A stretch of DNA of 48,140 nt from Streptomyces griseoaurantiacus (GTDB lineage: Bacteria > Actinomycetota > Actinomycetes > Streptomycetales > Streptomycetaceae). Positions 34,008-43,070 of this stretch are shown here, piece after piece. A program made the translations under genes and the position numbers. Positions within the stretch are counted from its first letter, which is position 1; each line of letters begins with the position of its first letter. The notes under the pieces are model-generated. The model searched no databases. It was not told the DNA's origin and saw nothing but the letters and a program-made list of their open reading frames with translations. Where the stretch lies: NCBI GenBank assembly GCA_014656015.1, contig BNBP01000054.1:1-48140 (forward strand). The letters run 5' to 3'.

Positions 34008-35537
34008 CTACTCGGACAGCACGGGTGCCGTCCCCGGACGCGCCGCGGACCCGTCGGCCTCGTCGGCAGCGGAGGCCGGGCGGCGGCCCGGCAGGAAGAA
34101 GGCCGGCACCAGCGCGAGCGCCGTGAAGGCCAGCGCCCACCAGAACGGCGCCCGGAAGGACGAGGCCAGCCCGTGGGCGACGGCACTGCCGGGCGCGACG
34201 GCGGCCAGGCCCGGCACCTCCTCGGGCAGATGACGCAGGGCCTCGTTCTGGAGGACCACCGTGAGCACGGCCGTGCCCAGCGAGGCGCCGATGCGCTGGA
34301 AGACGTGGAAGGCACTGGTGGCGCGGGGCACCACCTCCTTGGGCACGCTGCTGAAGGCGGCCGTCATCGTCGGCATCATCGAGGCGCCGAGCCCCAGACC
34401 CCGCACCACCAGCGCCGCGCCCAGCAGGAAGCGGCTCGGATCGGCGTCGATGACGACGTAGGGCAGCGTGCCCACGCCGACGAGGACGACACCGGCCAGG
34501 GTGACGGTGCGCACGCCGAGGGCCACGGTCAGCCGCTGCAGCAGGGACACCGCGACGAGGTAGCCGAGGCTCTGGGGGAGCAGCATCAGGGCGGACTCCA
34601 GCACGCTGGTGCCCTGGACGACCTGGAAGTACAGCGGGAGCGGGATGAGGACGCCGTACATCGCGACGGCCATGACCATGCTGGCCAGGTTCCCGGCCGC
34701 GAAGTCCCGTACGCGGAACAGCCGCAGGTCGAGGACGGCCTCGCTGCGCCGGCGCAGGGCGTGCGCGACGAAGGCGGTGCCGAGCACGACCCCGGCGCCC
34801 AGGCCCGCGAGGGCGCGCGTCCCGGTGAACCCGCCGGCCGCGCCGGCCTCGGAGAACCCGTAGATCAGCCCGGCGAGGGCGGGAACGAGCAGCACCAGGC
34901 CGAGGGTGTCCAGGACGGCGTCCTTCGTCGGGGCGATGACGTTGCGCACCCGCCACAGGATCAGGCCGATGGTGGCCAGGCAGAACGGCACGTTGATCAG
35001 GAAGATCCACCGCCAGCTCGCGTGGTCGACCAGCACACCGCCGAGCGAGGGGCCGACCAGCGGGGCGAACAGGGCGGGCACGGTGACCAGGGACATCAGC
35101 TTGGTGAGGCGGCGGGGCCCGGCCGCCTGGGCGATGAGGGCCTGGCCGACGGGGAGGGCGAGGCCGCCGCCGATGCCCTGGAGCACCCGGAAGCCGATCA
35201 GGCTGGGGGCGTCCCAGGCGAGCCCCGAGAGCAGGGAGCCGAGGAGGAACACCGCCTGGGAGAAGAGGAGTGTCTCGCGGGCCCCGAACCGGGCCATCGC
35301 CCAGGCGCCGAGCGGGAGCGTGGCGGTGATGGCCAGCAGATAGCCCGTCACCACCCACTGCACGGTGGCGATCTCGGCGTCGAAGGCCGAGGCCAGCGGA
35401 CCGATGGCGACATTCGTGATGGTGGCGTCGAGGAGCCCGGCGAAGCTGCCGAAGGCCATGATGGCGGCGAGCCACCACAGATCGGGACCGATGCGTTCGG
35501 ACTCCTCCGCCGGGGTCCGTTCCTGCTGGGTCGTCAC
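34008..35537 (-). CDS. MFS drug exporter, DHA2 (EmrB/QacA) family
   Basis: A 509-residue transporter with about 14 hydrophobic segments; the conserved DHA2 elements include LLDATITNVAIGPLA in helix 1, GARETLLFSQAVFLLGSLL in the motif A/B region, GFRVLQGIGGGLALPVGQALIAQ, and GPSLGGVLVDHASWRWIFLINVP (motif C region). It exports hydrophobic drugs by proton antiport and is the likely self-resistance pump for the cluster product. The start is a GTG; a palindromic operator-like region lies between it and the divergent gene at 35874. Confidence 0.92.
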   Translation of the reverse strand: MTTQQERTPAEESERIGPDLWWLAAIMAFGSFAGLLDATITNVAIGPLASAFDAEIATVQWVVTGYLLAITATLPLGAWAMARFGARETLLFSQAVFLLGSLLSGLAWDAPSLIGFRVLQGIGGGLALPVGQALIAQAAGPRRLTKLMSLVTVPALFAPLVGPSLGGVLVDHASWRWIFLINVPFCLATIGLILWRVRNVIAPTKDAVLDTLGLVLLVPALAGLIYGFSEAGAAGGFTGTRALAGLGAGVVLGTAFVAHALRRRSEAVLDLRLFRVRDFAAGNLASMVMAVAMYGVLIPLPLYFQVVQGTSVLESALMLLPQSLGYLVAVSLLQRLTVALGVRTVTLAGVVLVGVGTLPYVVIDADPSRFLLGAALVVRGLGLGASMMPTMTAAFSSVPKEVVPRATSAFHVFQRIGASLGTAVLTVVLQNEALRHLPEEVPGLAAVAPGSAVAHGLASSFRAPFWWALAFTALALVPAFFLPGRRPASAADEADGSAARPGTAPVLSE

Positions 35538-35643
35538 GTCGGTCTCTTTCTCTTGTCGCGGGTACGGACAGGGGCGCGTGAGCCGGCCGCGCACGGGGTT
35601 GCCGGTGTGCAGTGGGTCACGAACGATGACGCTCAGCGTTCCA

Positions 35644-35673
35644 CAACATATGTTGGATTGGCAACATGTGTCG
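35644..35673. promoter_or_regulatory. Palindromic operator-like repeats in the exporter/monooxygenase intergenic region
   Basis: A perfect 12-bp palindrome CAACATATGTTG (35644-35655) is followed 18 bp later by the imperfect copy CAACATGTGTCG (35662-35673). It lies about 110 bp upstream of the exporter start and 200 bp upstream of the luciferase-like gene, in an AT-rich patch. The rest of 35538-35873 holds no gene. Confidence 0.6.
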
Positions 35674-35873
35674 GGTAGGGCCGCCGGAGGGTGCCCGGCC
35701 GGGGTGCCCGTACGGCGGGCCGCGTTCGGCCACCGCGTCCGGCCACGGCGTTCGGCCACGGTGTTCGGGGCCGTGGAAGGACCGGTCCGTTCGGGGGGCG
35801 AAAGCCCGCGCCCCCGGCGACAGACTCGGCACGACCGTCACGAGCGCCACGACTTCCGTGAGTGAGGAGCCCC

Positions 35874-36983
35874 ATGGACCGGATGAGCTTCGGAGCCTTC
35901 TTGTCGCCCCTGCACCCGCTGGGCGAGGACCCCGCCCTGAGCCTGTGGCGGGATCTGGAACTCGCCGAGTGGCTCGACCGGCTCGGCTACGAGGAACTGT
36001 GGGTGGGCGAACACCACTCGGCCGGCTGGGGGACCATCGGTTCGCCCGAGCTGTTCCTCGCCACCGCCGCCGAGCGCACCCGGCACATCCGCCTCGGCAC
36101 CGGCGTGGTGAGCCTGCCCTACCACCACCCCTTCATGGTGGCCACGCGCGCCCTCCAGCTCGACCACCTCACCCGCGGCCGGTTCACCCTCGGCGTCGGG
36201 GCCGGCTCCATCCCCACCGACATGCACTTCCTCGGCATCGACCCGGCGGACACCCGGCGCCGCACCGCCGAGTCCCTGGACGTCATCCGCCAACTGGTCG
36301 CCGGGGAGGGCCCCGTCACCCGGGAGACCGACTGGTTCCGGCTGCGCGACGCGCGGCTGCACCTGCGGCCGAGCACCCCGGCCGGACTGCCGATGGCGGT
36401 CTCCAGCGCCGTCTCCCCGTTCGGCATGCGGCTGGCCGGCCAGTACGGCATCGCCCCGCTGTCCTTCGGCATCCCGCCGAAGCCGGGCAGCCGGATCGGC
36501 GACCTCGTCGGCCAGTGGCAGCACGCCGAGGAGTCCGCCGCCGAGCACGGCCACAAACTGGACCGGGCCGAGTGGCGGGTCGCGCTGACCGTGCACGTGT
36601 CGGAGAGCCGGGACCGGGCCCTGGACGAGATCGTCGACGGCTGGACCCGGTACCGCAACGAGTACTGGGCCCTGCTCGGCACCCCGCCCGTCGCCTCACG
36701 CGCCGAGGCCCGCGCGCTGCTGGAGGAACTGATCGAGCAGCGCGGCACCCTCGTCGGCTCCGTCGACGAGGTCACCGAGGCCATCCGGGACGTGCAGCAG
36801 GAGACCGGCGGCTTCGGGCGCCTGCTGGTCAACGTGATGGACTGGGCGGACCGCGAGGCCACCCATCGCAGCCTCGAACTCCTCGCCCGCTTCGTCGCCC
36901 CCCGGTTCAACGGCTCCCTCAAGGGCGTCACCGACTCCTACACCTGGACGGCGGACCTCGCCCGCGCCCTCTCCGGCAGGTGA
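35874..36983 (+). CDS. Luciferase-like monooxygenase (LLM family, LimB-like)
   Basis: A 369-residue TIM-barrel flavin enzyme. The N-terminal LAEWLDRLGYEELWVGEHHSAGW and RHIRLGTGVVSLPYHHPFMVATRALQLDHLTRGR are typical of FMN-dependent luciferase-type monooxygenases; it looks nearer to limonene-monooxygenase-like proteins than the gene at 18773. It would use reduced flavin, perhaps from the reductase at 27851, and oxygen for hydroxylation, epoxidation or Baeyer-Villiger-type oxidation. Expressed divergently from the exporter. It is the only rightward gene in the biosynthetic part besides the TetR regulator. GAGGAG precedes the ATG. Confidence 0.85.
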   Translation: MDRMSFGAFLSPLHPLGEDPALSLWRDLELAEWLDRLGYEELWVGEHHSAGWGTIGSPELFLATAAERTRHIRLGTGVVSLPYHHPFMVATRALQLDHLTRGRFTLGVGAGSIPTDMHFLGIDPADTRRRTAESLDVIRQLVAGEGPVTRETDWFRLRDARLHLRPSTPAGLPMAVSSAVSPFGMRLAGQYGIAPLSFGIPPKPGSRIGDLVGQWQHAEESAAEHGHKLDRAEWRVALTVHVSESRDRALDEIVDGWTRYRNEYWALLGTPPVASRAEARALLEELIEQRGTLVGSVDEVTEAIRDVQQETGGFGRLLVNVMDWADREATHRSLELLARFVAPRFNGSLKGVTDSYTWTADLARALSGR

Positions 36984-37002
36984 CCCGCGGACCACACCAC
37001 GA

Positions 37003-37044
37003 CGGGCGCTGCCCGGCACCCCGAGGGATGCCGGGCAGCGCCCG
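37003..37044. terminator. Bidirectional terminator between convergent genes
   Basis: Perfect 16-bp arms (37003-37018 and 37029-37044) with a 10-base loop lie in the 73-bp space between the luciferase-like gene and the acyl-CoA ligase gene, which converge here. It can end both transcripts. Confidence 0.88.
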
Positions 37045-37056
37045 CCGCCGTACGCC

Positions 37057-38595
37057 CTACGCCGCGAACCGGGCCGCGAGCTCCCGCTTGAGCACCTTCC
37101 CGCTCGGACCCAGCGGGAAGGAGTCCACGAACTCCACGCGCCGCGGGTACTTGTGGCCGGCCAGCCGTTCCCTGCTCCACGCCACGATCTCGGCACCGAG
37201 CCGCGCGGTGCCGTCCGTGCCGGGCGGGGTGCGCACCACCGCGCACACCTCCTCGCCGTAACGGGGGTGGGGCACGCCGATCACCGCGACCTGCGCGATC
37301 GCCGGATGCCGGGACAGCACCTCCTCGACCTCGCGCGGATACACGTTGTACCCGCCCCGCACCACCATGTCCTTCTTGCGGTCCACCAGGGTCAGCCGGC
37401 CCTCCTCGTCCAGGACGCCCAGGTCGCCGGTGCGGAACCAGCCGTCCACCAGCACCTCGGCGGTGGCCTCGGGGCGGCCCAGGTACCCGGCCATCACGTT
37501 GTGCCCGCGCACGACGACCTCGCCCACCTCGCCGGGCGGCAGCGGGACGACCTCCGCCGTGTCGGCCGCGGTGACGGCCACCCGTACGCCCCACACCGGC
37601 AGGCCCACGGTGCCGGGACGCCGGGGCAGGCCCGGCTGGTTGTAGGCGACCACCGGCGAGGTCTCCGTCAGGCCGTAGCCCTCGTACACCGGGCAGTCGA
37701 AGACCTCCTCGACCTCCTCCAGCACCTTCACCGGCAGCGCGGACCCCCCGGAGTAGGCGCGGGCGAGGAGCGGCCGGCCGGGCGCCCGCCGCGCGCGGGC
37801 GGCGTCGAGCAGCGCCAGGTACATGGTGGGGACGCCCATGAACACCGCGCGGGGGTGACGGCACATCAGCTCGAGGGCCTCCTCCGCGTCGAAGGAGGGC
37901 ATCAGCACCATCGTCGCCCCCGCCCGGAAGCACACCCCCATGCCGCAGATCTGCCCGAAGGTGTGGAACAGCGGCAGCGGGCAGAGCAGCACGTCCCCGG
38001 CGTGGAAGTCGAAGGGGGAGAGCATCGTGACGCCGATGTTCATCGTGAGGTTCAGATGCGTGAGCACCGCGCCCTTGGGCCGGCCCGTGGTGCCGGAGGT
38101 GTACAGGACGACGGCCGCGTCGGCGGGGGCGCGCGGCAGGTACGTCTCCACCGGCGCGGACCGCTCGGCCAGGAGGTCGAGGCGGCGCGCCGCCGGCTCC
38201 CCCGGGGCGAGGACGGTCAGCACCTCGACGCCCGCCATCTCGGCCGCCTTGGTGCCCTCGCCGAGGAAGGCGCCCCCGCAGACCAGCAGGCGGGCCCCGC
38301 TGTCGCGCAGCACGTAGGCGATCTCCTCCGCCTTGAGCAGCGCGTGCACCGGCACCACGACGGCACCGGCCGCGAGGGCGCCGAAGTAGGCCATGGCGAA
38401 GTGCGGTGTGTTGGACAGCAGGAGGGCCACCCGGTCACCGGGCCGGACCCCCCGCTCACCGAGCACGGCCGCGTAGCTCCGCGCCCGGTGCCACAGCCGG
38501 GCGTACGACACCTCCTGCCCGTCGAAGACGATCGCCGGGTGGTCCGGGCGTCGGGCGGCCGGCTCGGCGAGCACGGCGGCCAGCGAGAGGGACAT
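37057..38595 (-). CDS. Acyl-CoA ligase, probable 5-aminolevulinate-CoA ligase of the C5N cassette (AsuD1-like)
   Basis: A 512-residue class I adenylate-forming ligase. Motifs: ATP loop VVLYTSGTTGRPKGAVLTH, YEGYGLTETSPV, WFRTGDLGVLDEEGRLTLVDRKKDM, GGYNVYPREVEEV, and the C-terminal lysine in PSGKVLKREL. In C5N biosynthesis such an enzyme activates 5-aminolevulinate to its CoA ester, which cyclises to 2-amino-3-hydroxycyclopent-2-enone. It belongs to the three-gene set with the 5-aminolevulinate synthase and amide synthetase upstream, but a hairpin separates it from them. Confidence 0.9.
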   Translation of the reverse strand: MSLSLAAVLAEPAARRPDHPAIVFDGQEVSYARLWHRARSYAAVLGERGVRPGDRVALLLSNTPHFAMAYFGALAAGAVVVPVHALLKAEEIAYVLRDSGARLLVCGGAFLGEGTKAAEMAGVEVLTVLAPGEPAARRLDLLAERSAPVETYLPRAPADAAVVLYTSGTTGRPKGAVLTHLNLTMNIGVTMLSPFDFHAGDVLLCPLPLFHTFGQICGMGVCFRAGATMVLMPSFDAEEALELMCRHPRAVFMGVPTMYLALLDAARARRAPGRPLLARAYSGGSALPVKVLEEVEEVFDCPVYEGYGLTETSPVVAYNQPGLPRRPGTVGLPVWGVRVAVTAADTAEVVPLPPGEVGEVVVRGHNVMAGYLGRPEATAEVLVDGWFRTGDLGVLDEEGRLTLVDRKKDMVVRGGYNVYPREVEEVLSRHPAIAQVAVIGVPHPRYGEEVCAVVRTPPGTDGTARLGAEIVAWSRERLAGHKYPRRVEFVDSFPLGPSGKVLKRELAARFAA

Positions 38596-38661
38596 GGGTC
38601 ATCAACTCCGTTCCGCCCGGCCGGTCATGCGCCTCCGGGCGAGGGTGCCGGGACGGGACGG

Positions 38662-38700
38662 GGCGGGCCCGCGCGCCCGGCACGGACGCGCGGGCCCGCC
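38662..38700 (-). terminator. Hairpin between the ALA synthase and acyl-CoA ligase genes
   Basis: Perfect 14-bp arms (38662-38675 and 38687-38700) with an 11-base loop lie six bases after the synthase stop, inside the 110-bp gap before the ligase gene. It may attenuate transcription or protect the upstream mRNA, making the ligase less abundant, or the ligase may have its own promoter in 38596-38661. Confidence 0.7.
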
Positions 38701-38705
38701 GGGGG

Positions 38706-39932
38706 TCAGGCGCCGCGGACCCCGCCGCGCGGGATGCCCAGTTCCTGCCAGATGCCGTCCAGAGCCTCGGCGAACTTCTCCACGTCACCGAGGGTGTGCG
38801 TCGCGGAGGGCGCCACCCGCAGGATCTCCTCGCCCGCCCGGACGCTGGGCGCGTTGATCGGCTGCACGTAGATGCCGTGCCGCTCCAGCAGGATCGCCGA
38901 GGCCCGGCGGCACTGCGCGTCGTCCCCGACGAACACCGACACGATGTGCGACTCGTCCGAGACGAACGGGATCCGCCGCTCGCCCAGCAGCCGGTGCAGC
39001 AGCCCGGCGTTGGCCGCGAGCCGGTCCCGCTCCGCCTCCGAGGAGCGCAGGTGCTGCACCGCCGCCAGCGCGCTGGCCGCGGTGGCCGGCGGGAGCGAGG
39101 TGGTGAAGATGAACGGCCGGGACAGGGCGCGCACCGCGTCCACCAGGTCGGCCGGACCGGCGATGTACCCGCCCGCCGTGCCGAATCCCTTCGCGAGCGT
39201 GCCCATGAACACGGTGAACCGGTCGGCGATGCCCTCCCGGGCGGCGATGCCGGCGCCCTGCGGACCGTACATGCCCACCGCGTGCACCTCGTCGACGAAC
39301 GTGGCCGCGTGGAACTCCTCCGCCAGGTCCGCGAACTCGGCGAGCGGCGCCACGTCCCCGGACATCGAGTACACCGACTCCAGCACGATCAGCTTGGGCC
39401 GCTCGGGATCGGCGGCGGCCAGCAGCTCCCGCAGGTGGGCGACGTCGTTGTGGCGGAAGATGCGCTTCTCGGCGCCGCTGTGCCGCAGTCCGTCGATGAT
39501 CGAGGCGTGGTTCAGCGCGTCGGAGAAGACCAGCGTGCCCGGCGCCCGGCCCGCGAGCACCGTCAGCGCCCCGTCGTTGGCCGTGTAACCGGAGGAGAAG
39601 ACCAGCGCCGCCTCCTTGCCGTGCAGCTCGGCCAGTTCCTGTTCGAGCAGCACGTGGTAGAAGTTCGTGCCGCCGATGTTGCGGGAGCCGCCCGAGCCGG
39701 CGCCGAAGGCGTCGACGGCGTTCTTGGCCGCCTCCAGCACCGAGGGGTGCTGGCCCATGCCGAGGTAGTCGTTGCTGCACCAGACGCTGATCTCCACGTC
39801 GGAGGGGGCGTCCTGCAGCCGGGCGAGAGCACTGGGGAAGCGGCCGGCGCGGCGGCCGATCTCCAGGAAGTCCCTGCGCTGCCCGCCGAGGGCCTCCAGT
39901 TCACCGGCGAAGTGGTCCAGGAGTCGGTTCAT
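38706..39932 (-). CDS. 5-aminolevulinate synthase of the C5N pathway (cyclising type)
   Basis: A 408-residue PLP enzyme of the alpha-oxoamine synthase family. The sequence shows WCSNDYLGMGQHP (about 51-63), GGSRNIGGTN, SSGYTANDG, DALNHASII, DEVHAVGMYGPQGAGIA and the PLP lysine Lys248 in MGTLAKGFGTAGGY, plus SLPPATAASA. It condenses glycine with succinyl-CoA. Streptomyces make heme via glutamyl-tRNA, so a synthase of this type marks C5N-containing antibiotics (AsuD2-like). It is four bases behind the amide synthetase gene. Confidence 0.93.
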   Translation of the reverse strand: MNRLLDHFAGELEALGGQRRDFLEIGRRAGRFPSALARLQDAPSDVEISVWCSNDYLGMGQHPSVLEAAKNAVDAFGAGSGGSRNIGGTNFYHVLLEQELAELHGKEAALVFSSGYTANDGALTVLAGRAPGTLVFSDALNHASIIDGLRHSGAEKRIFRHNDVAHLRELLAAADPERPKLIVLESVYSMSGDVAPLAEFADLAEEFHAATFVDEVHAVGMYGPQGAGIAAREGIADRFTVFMGTLAKGFGTAGGYIAGPADLVDAVRALSRPFIFTTSLPPATAASALAAVQHLRSSEAERDRLAANAGLLHRLLGERRIPFVSDESHIVSVFVGDDAQCRRASAILLERHGIYVQPINAPSVRAGEEILRVAPSATHTLGDVEKFAEALDGIWQELGIPRGGVRGA

Positions 39933-39936
39933 GGCG

Positions 39937-41517
39937 TCAACTCACCTCTCGTACGGGGGTGTTCGAATGGGTGGTGCCGTGCCAGGCGAGACGGAGCCGG
40001 CGCTTGTCCGGCTTGCCCCCGGCGTTCAGCGGCAGCGCGTCGAGGATCAGGACCTCCTCGGGCACGTGCCCGGCGCCGAGGCCCGCGGCGAGGTGCGCCC
40101 GCACGTCCTCGGCCTCGATCCGCGCACCCGGCCGGGGCACGACGGCGGCCTTGAGGTGCTCGACGAGATCCGGGTCGCGTACCGCGAAGACGGCGGCCTG
40201 CGCGATGCCGGGGAGCGTGAGGATCCGTCGCTCGACGACCGCCGGATGGACCAGCACCCCGTCCGTCTTGACCACGTCCGCGATCCGGCCGAGCAGGGAC
40301 AGGCAGCCCCGCTCGTCGATCCGGCCGAGGTCGCCGGTCCGGTACCAGCCCCGGCGCAGCGTGCGCATGCTCAGCGCCGGGTCGGCCCAGTAGCCGTCCA
40401 TCAGGTGCGGGGAGCGCACCCACACCTCGCCCGTCGCGCCCGGGGGGAGCTCCTCCTCGGTCTCGGGGTCGTGGACGGCGATCTCGTTCTCGGGGAACGG
40501 GCGGCCCACGGTGGAGTGCAGCCCGGGATCCTGGTGGTCGCCGGGGTGCAGCAGGGTGATCCGGCCGCTCTCGCTGGTCCCGTAGCCCTGTACCAGCACC
40601 GGCCCGAGCAGACGGACGGCCTCGGCGACACGGGCGGGCGCGGCGGCGCTGCCGGTGTAGATGAGCTGGCGCAGCGCGGACAGGTCGGCCTCCCGCAGCG
40701 GCGCGTGGTCGAGCAGCTGGTACAGCTGCGCGGTGGCCATGAAGGTGTGGCTGATCCGGTGCCCGGTCAGTGCCCGCAGGACGGGCTCCGGCGCGAACTC
40801 CTCGTGCAGGACGACGGTGCCGCCGCCGGTCAGCACGGCGTCCGCCATGGTGGCCACGGTATGGCTCAGCGGGGTCGTCACCAGCAGCCGGGCGGCCGTC
40901 CCCGCCTCGCCGGTGAAGGCCTGCCCGGTCACCTCCACGAGGTTGTCCCAGGCCGCCGCCGACAGCCTGATCCCCTTGGGACGGCCGGTGCTGCCGCTGG
41001 TGAACCCGATCACCGCCAGGGCGCGCGGTCGCCACGGCACGGCGGCCGGCTCCCGCACGTCCCCCGGGGCACCGGCCTCGGCGAGGGCGACACGGCCCCG
41101 GGCGCGCTCGGCGAGTTCCCGGGCGCGGCCGGCGTTCTCCGCGTCGGTGAACAGCACCCGGACCCGGGTGTCGAGGAGGATGCGGAGCTGTTCCCCGACG
41201 GGCAGCGACGGCCCGGAGGTGCCGGGGTTGGTGGACCGCACGTGGCAGACGGCCGCGCCCAGCAGGTGGGCCGCGTAGCGGACCCGCAGCATGTCGGGAC
41301 TGTTGGACGCGGTCAGGACGCCCACCACGGCGCCCGGCCCGGCGCCCAGCTCCCGCAGTCGCGCGGCCGTCACGGCGACCGAGGCGGCGAACTCGCCTCC
41401 GGTCAGGGCCTGTTGCCGCCAGTGCACGGCGATGCGATCCGGCTGGGCGGTCAGCGCGGACAGTACCCGCGCGACATAACCGTCGTGCGGTGCCCACCAG
41501 CCGTCCGGTAGAGCCAT
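39937..41517 (-). CDS. Amide synthetase attaching the C5N unit (AsuD3-like ANL ligase)
   Basis: A 526-residue adenylate-forming enzyme: ATP loop FTSGSTGRPKGIRLS, QGYGTSESGRIT, GEVWVRSPHLMDGYW, WYRTGDLGRIDERGCLSLLGR and the lysine in PLNAGGKPDKRRL. In asukamycin-type pathways an ANL enzyme next to the ALA synthase joins the lower polyketide carboxylate to the amine of the cyclopentenone. Position in the C5N cassette is the main reason for this call; another acyl-CoA ligase is possible. Confidence 0.85.
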   Translation of the reverse strand: MALPDGWWAPHDGYVARVLSALTAQPDRIAVHWRQQALTGGEFAASVAVTAARLRELGAGPGAVVGVLTASNSPDMLRVRYAAHLLGAAVCHVRSTNPGTSGPSLPVGEQLRILLDTRVRVLFTDAENAGRARELAERARGRVALAEAGAPGDVREPAAVPWRPRALAVIGFTSGSTGRPKGIRLSAAAWDNLVEVTGQAFTGEAGTAARLLVTTPLSHTVATMADAVLTGGGTVVLHEEFAPEPVLRALTGHRISHTFMATAQLYQLLDHAPLREADLSALRQLIYTGSAAAPARVAEAVRLLGPVLVQGYGTSESGRITLLHPGDHQDPGLHSTVGRPFPENEIAVHDPETEEELPPGATGEVWVRSPHLMDGYWADPALSMRTLRRGWYRTGDLGRIDERGCLSLLGRIADVVKTDGVLVHPAVVERRILTLPGIAQAAVFAVRDPDLVEHLKAAVVPRPGARIEAEDVRAHLAAGLGAGHVPEEVLILDALPLNAGGKPDKRRLRLAWHGTTHSNTPVREVS

Positions 41518-41622
41518 GGTCGACCTCGATTCGATGCGTGCTGCGGTGAGTGGTGCGGGGGCGTGGACGAGCCGGGCGAGCCGGTCGCCTCGGCGGTGCG
41601 GGTGCGTGGGGTGACGGCGTCC

Positions 41623-42864
41623 TCAGCGGGCGCCGGCACCGAGCTGCTCGGCGAGCTCCGGCTGCAGCGTCGTCATCACCTCGACGAAGTCCTGGTGGGC
41701 GCCGCGCCGAGGCGGCTCGGCCTCGTAGGAGCGCAGCGCCGGGGTGTTCCACTGCAGTTCCTGCAGCCGCTCCACGTACGGCCGGCGGATCCGCTCGTAC
41801 GCCTCCACCCGCGTGGGGTCCTTGTGCGCGAGCGCCTCGTCCACCGCGCGGGCCAGCGAGGCGGCGCTGTGCAGGGACTGGTTGAGTCCCTGCCCGCCGA
41901 GCGTGTGCATCCCGTGCGCGGACTCGCCGAGCAGCAGCACCCGGCCCCGGCGCCAGGACGCGGCCTGCCACATCGCGAAGTCGATCCGGAACACCGGGGA
42001 GGTGCGGTCGCGGACCTCGCCGAGCCAGTCGGCGAGCTCGGGGTCGACCGTCTTGATCTGCCCGGCGAACACCTCCGGGTCCGCCTGCCCGAGAGCCTCG
42101 CCCTGCTCCCGGTCGGGGCACCACACGACGGCCATCGAGTCGCCCGGCGTGGGCACGGTGAACAGCGCCTGCGGGGCCGGGTGCCGCACGAGCAGCACGG
42201 GCTCGCGCCTCGGCACGACCGGCGCGGCCACCAGCCAGCCCGGACGCCCGAACGGTGTGTCGCGGACGGTGATGCCGCTCAGGTCGCGCAGCGGGGAGTG
42301 CCGGCCGTCCGCGGCGACCGCGTACCGCGCCCTCACCCGCTCCTCGGCCCCGCCCCCGGCACCGTCACCGGTGGTGCCTGCGGTGGTGTCGGCGAAGGTG
42401 AGGAGGACACCGTCCTCGTCCTGGCCGAGGGCGGTCACCCGACGGCCGGTGCGCACGGTCGCGGACGGTTCGGCGCGCAGCCGGGCGAGCAGCGCCTGCA
42501 CCAGCGTGCCGGTCGGCACCGTCAGCCCGTAGGGGCGGGCGATGCCGGGGAGGTCGTAGTACCGCCAGCGGGAGAGGAGCCCGTCCCGCCCGTGGTCGTC
42601 GGCGCCGAGGATGCGCTGACCGGCCCCCAGCAGTTCCTCCTCGACGCCCTCCCCGGCGAGCAGGCCGAGGGTCGGCGGGGCCACCAGGGGGGAGATGCCC
42701 GCGCCGGCCGGCTCGAACTCCGCCTCGGGGGCCACGAGCAGCACCGAGCGGCCGGCCCGCGCGCAGAGCAGCGCCGCGAGGAGCGCGGTCGAGCCGCCGC
42801 CGGTCACGCACACGTCCACCTCGGCCCCGGGGCCGCCGACTGGGTTCCGATCGCTTGCGGTCAT
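41623..42864 (-). CDS. Class A FAD-dependent monooxygenase of the mC7N core (PHBH family)
   Basis: A 413-residue flavoprotein. The FAD dinucleotide motif reads CVTGGGSTALLAALLCARAG (about residues 19-38), the DG motif AADGRHSPLRDLSGI, and the FAD ribityl motif LLLGESAHGMHTLGGQGLNQSLH, where Glu replaces the usual Asp of the GD motif. Such enzymes hydroxylate or epoxidise aromatic/quinoid rings. In manumycin-type clusters two oxidations turn the aminobenzoate into the epoxyquinol core; this enzyme is the clearest candidate for one. It is upstream of the C5N genes with a 105-bp gap. Confidence 0.9.
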   Translation of the reverse strand: MTASDRNPVGGPGAEVDVCVTGGGSTALLAALLCARAGRSVLLVAPEAEFEPAGAGISPLVAPPTLGLLAGEGVEEELLGAGQRILGADDHGRDGLLSRWRYYDLPGIARPYGLTVPTGTLVQALLARLRAEPSATVRTGRRVTALGQDEDGVLLTFADTTAGTTGDGAGGGAEERVRARYAVAADGRHSPLRDLSGITVRDTPFGRPGWLVAAPVVPRREPVLLVRHPAPQALFTVPTPGDSMAVVWCPDREQGEALGQADPEVFAGQIKTVDPELADWLGEVRDRTSPVFRIDFAMWQAASWRRGRVLLLGESAHGMHTLGGQGLNQSLHSAASLARAVDEALAHKDPTRVEAYERIRRPYVERLQELQWNTPALRSYEAEPPRRGAHQDFVEVMTTLQPELAEQLGAGAR

Positions 42865-42881
42865 CGGGTTCCTCCGTTGTG

Positions 42882-42901
42882 TGGCCGTCACTGGTCGGCC
42901 A
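42882..42901. promoter_or_regulatory. Inverted repeat upstream of the FAD monooxygenase
   Basis: TGGCCG (42882-42887) and CGGCCA (42896-42901) are separated by eight bases and lie 18 bases before the monooxygenase start. It may be a leader hairpin or an operator in the region shared with the divergent TetR gene. Confidence 0.4.
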
Positions 42902-43049
42902 TCCTCACGAAGCCCCCGCCGGGCGCCCAGACCCGTCCGGGCGGGCCGTTCGGGGCGCCCGCCCGGCGGCGCCCGTCCGGCCGCCCCGGACCACCGGGCC
43001 GGCGATGCCGGCCGAGGACCGCCCCTCGGCCCGGCCGGATCACTCTGCG

Positions 43050-43070
43050 ACACCTGTTGGGTACAGGTGT
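43050..43070. promoter_or_regulatory. Probable TetR operator
   Basis: A perfect 8-bp inverted repeat, ACACCTGT and ACAGGTGT, with a five-base centre. It ends 11 bp before the ATG of the TetR gene, overlapping its likely promoter, and faces the divergent FAD monooxygenase gene. The size is typical of autoregulatory TetR sites. Confidence 0.75.

Noticed and set aside
38706..39932. Housekeeping hemA-type ALA synthase
   Set aside because: Streptomyces form 5-aminolevulinate from glutamyl-tRNA; the gene is embedded between two ANL ligases typical of C5N biosynthesis.
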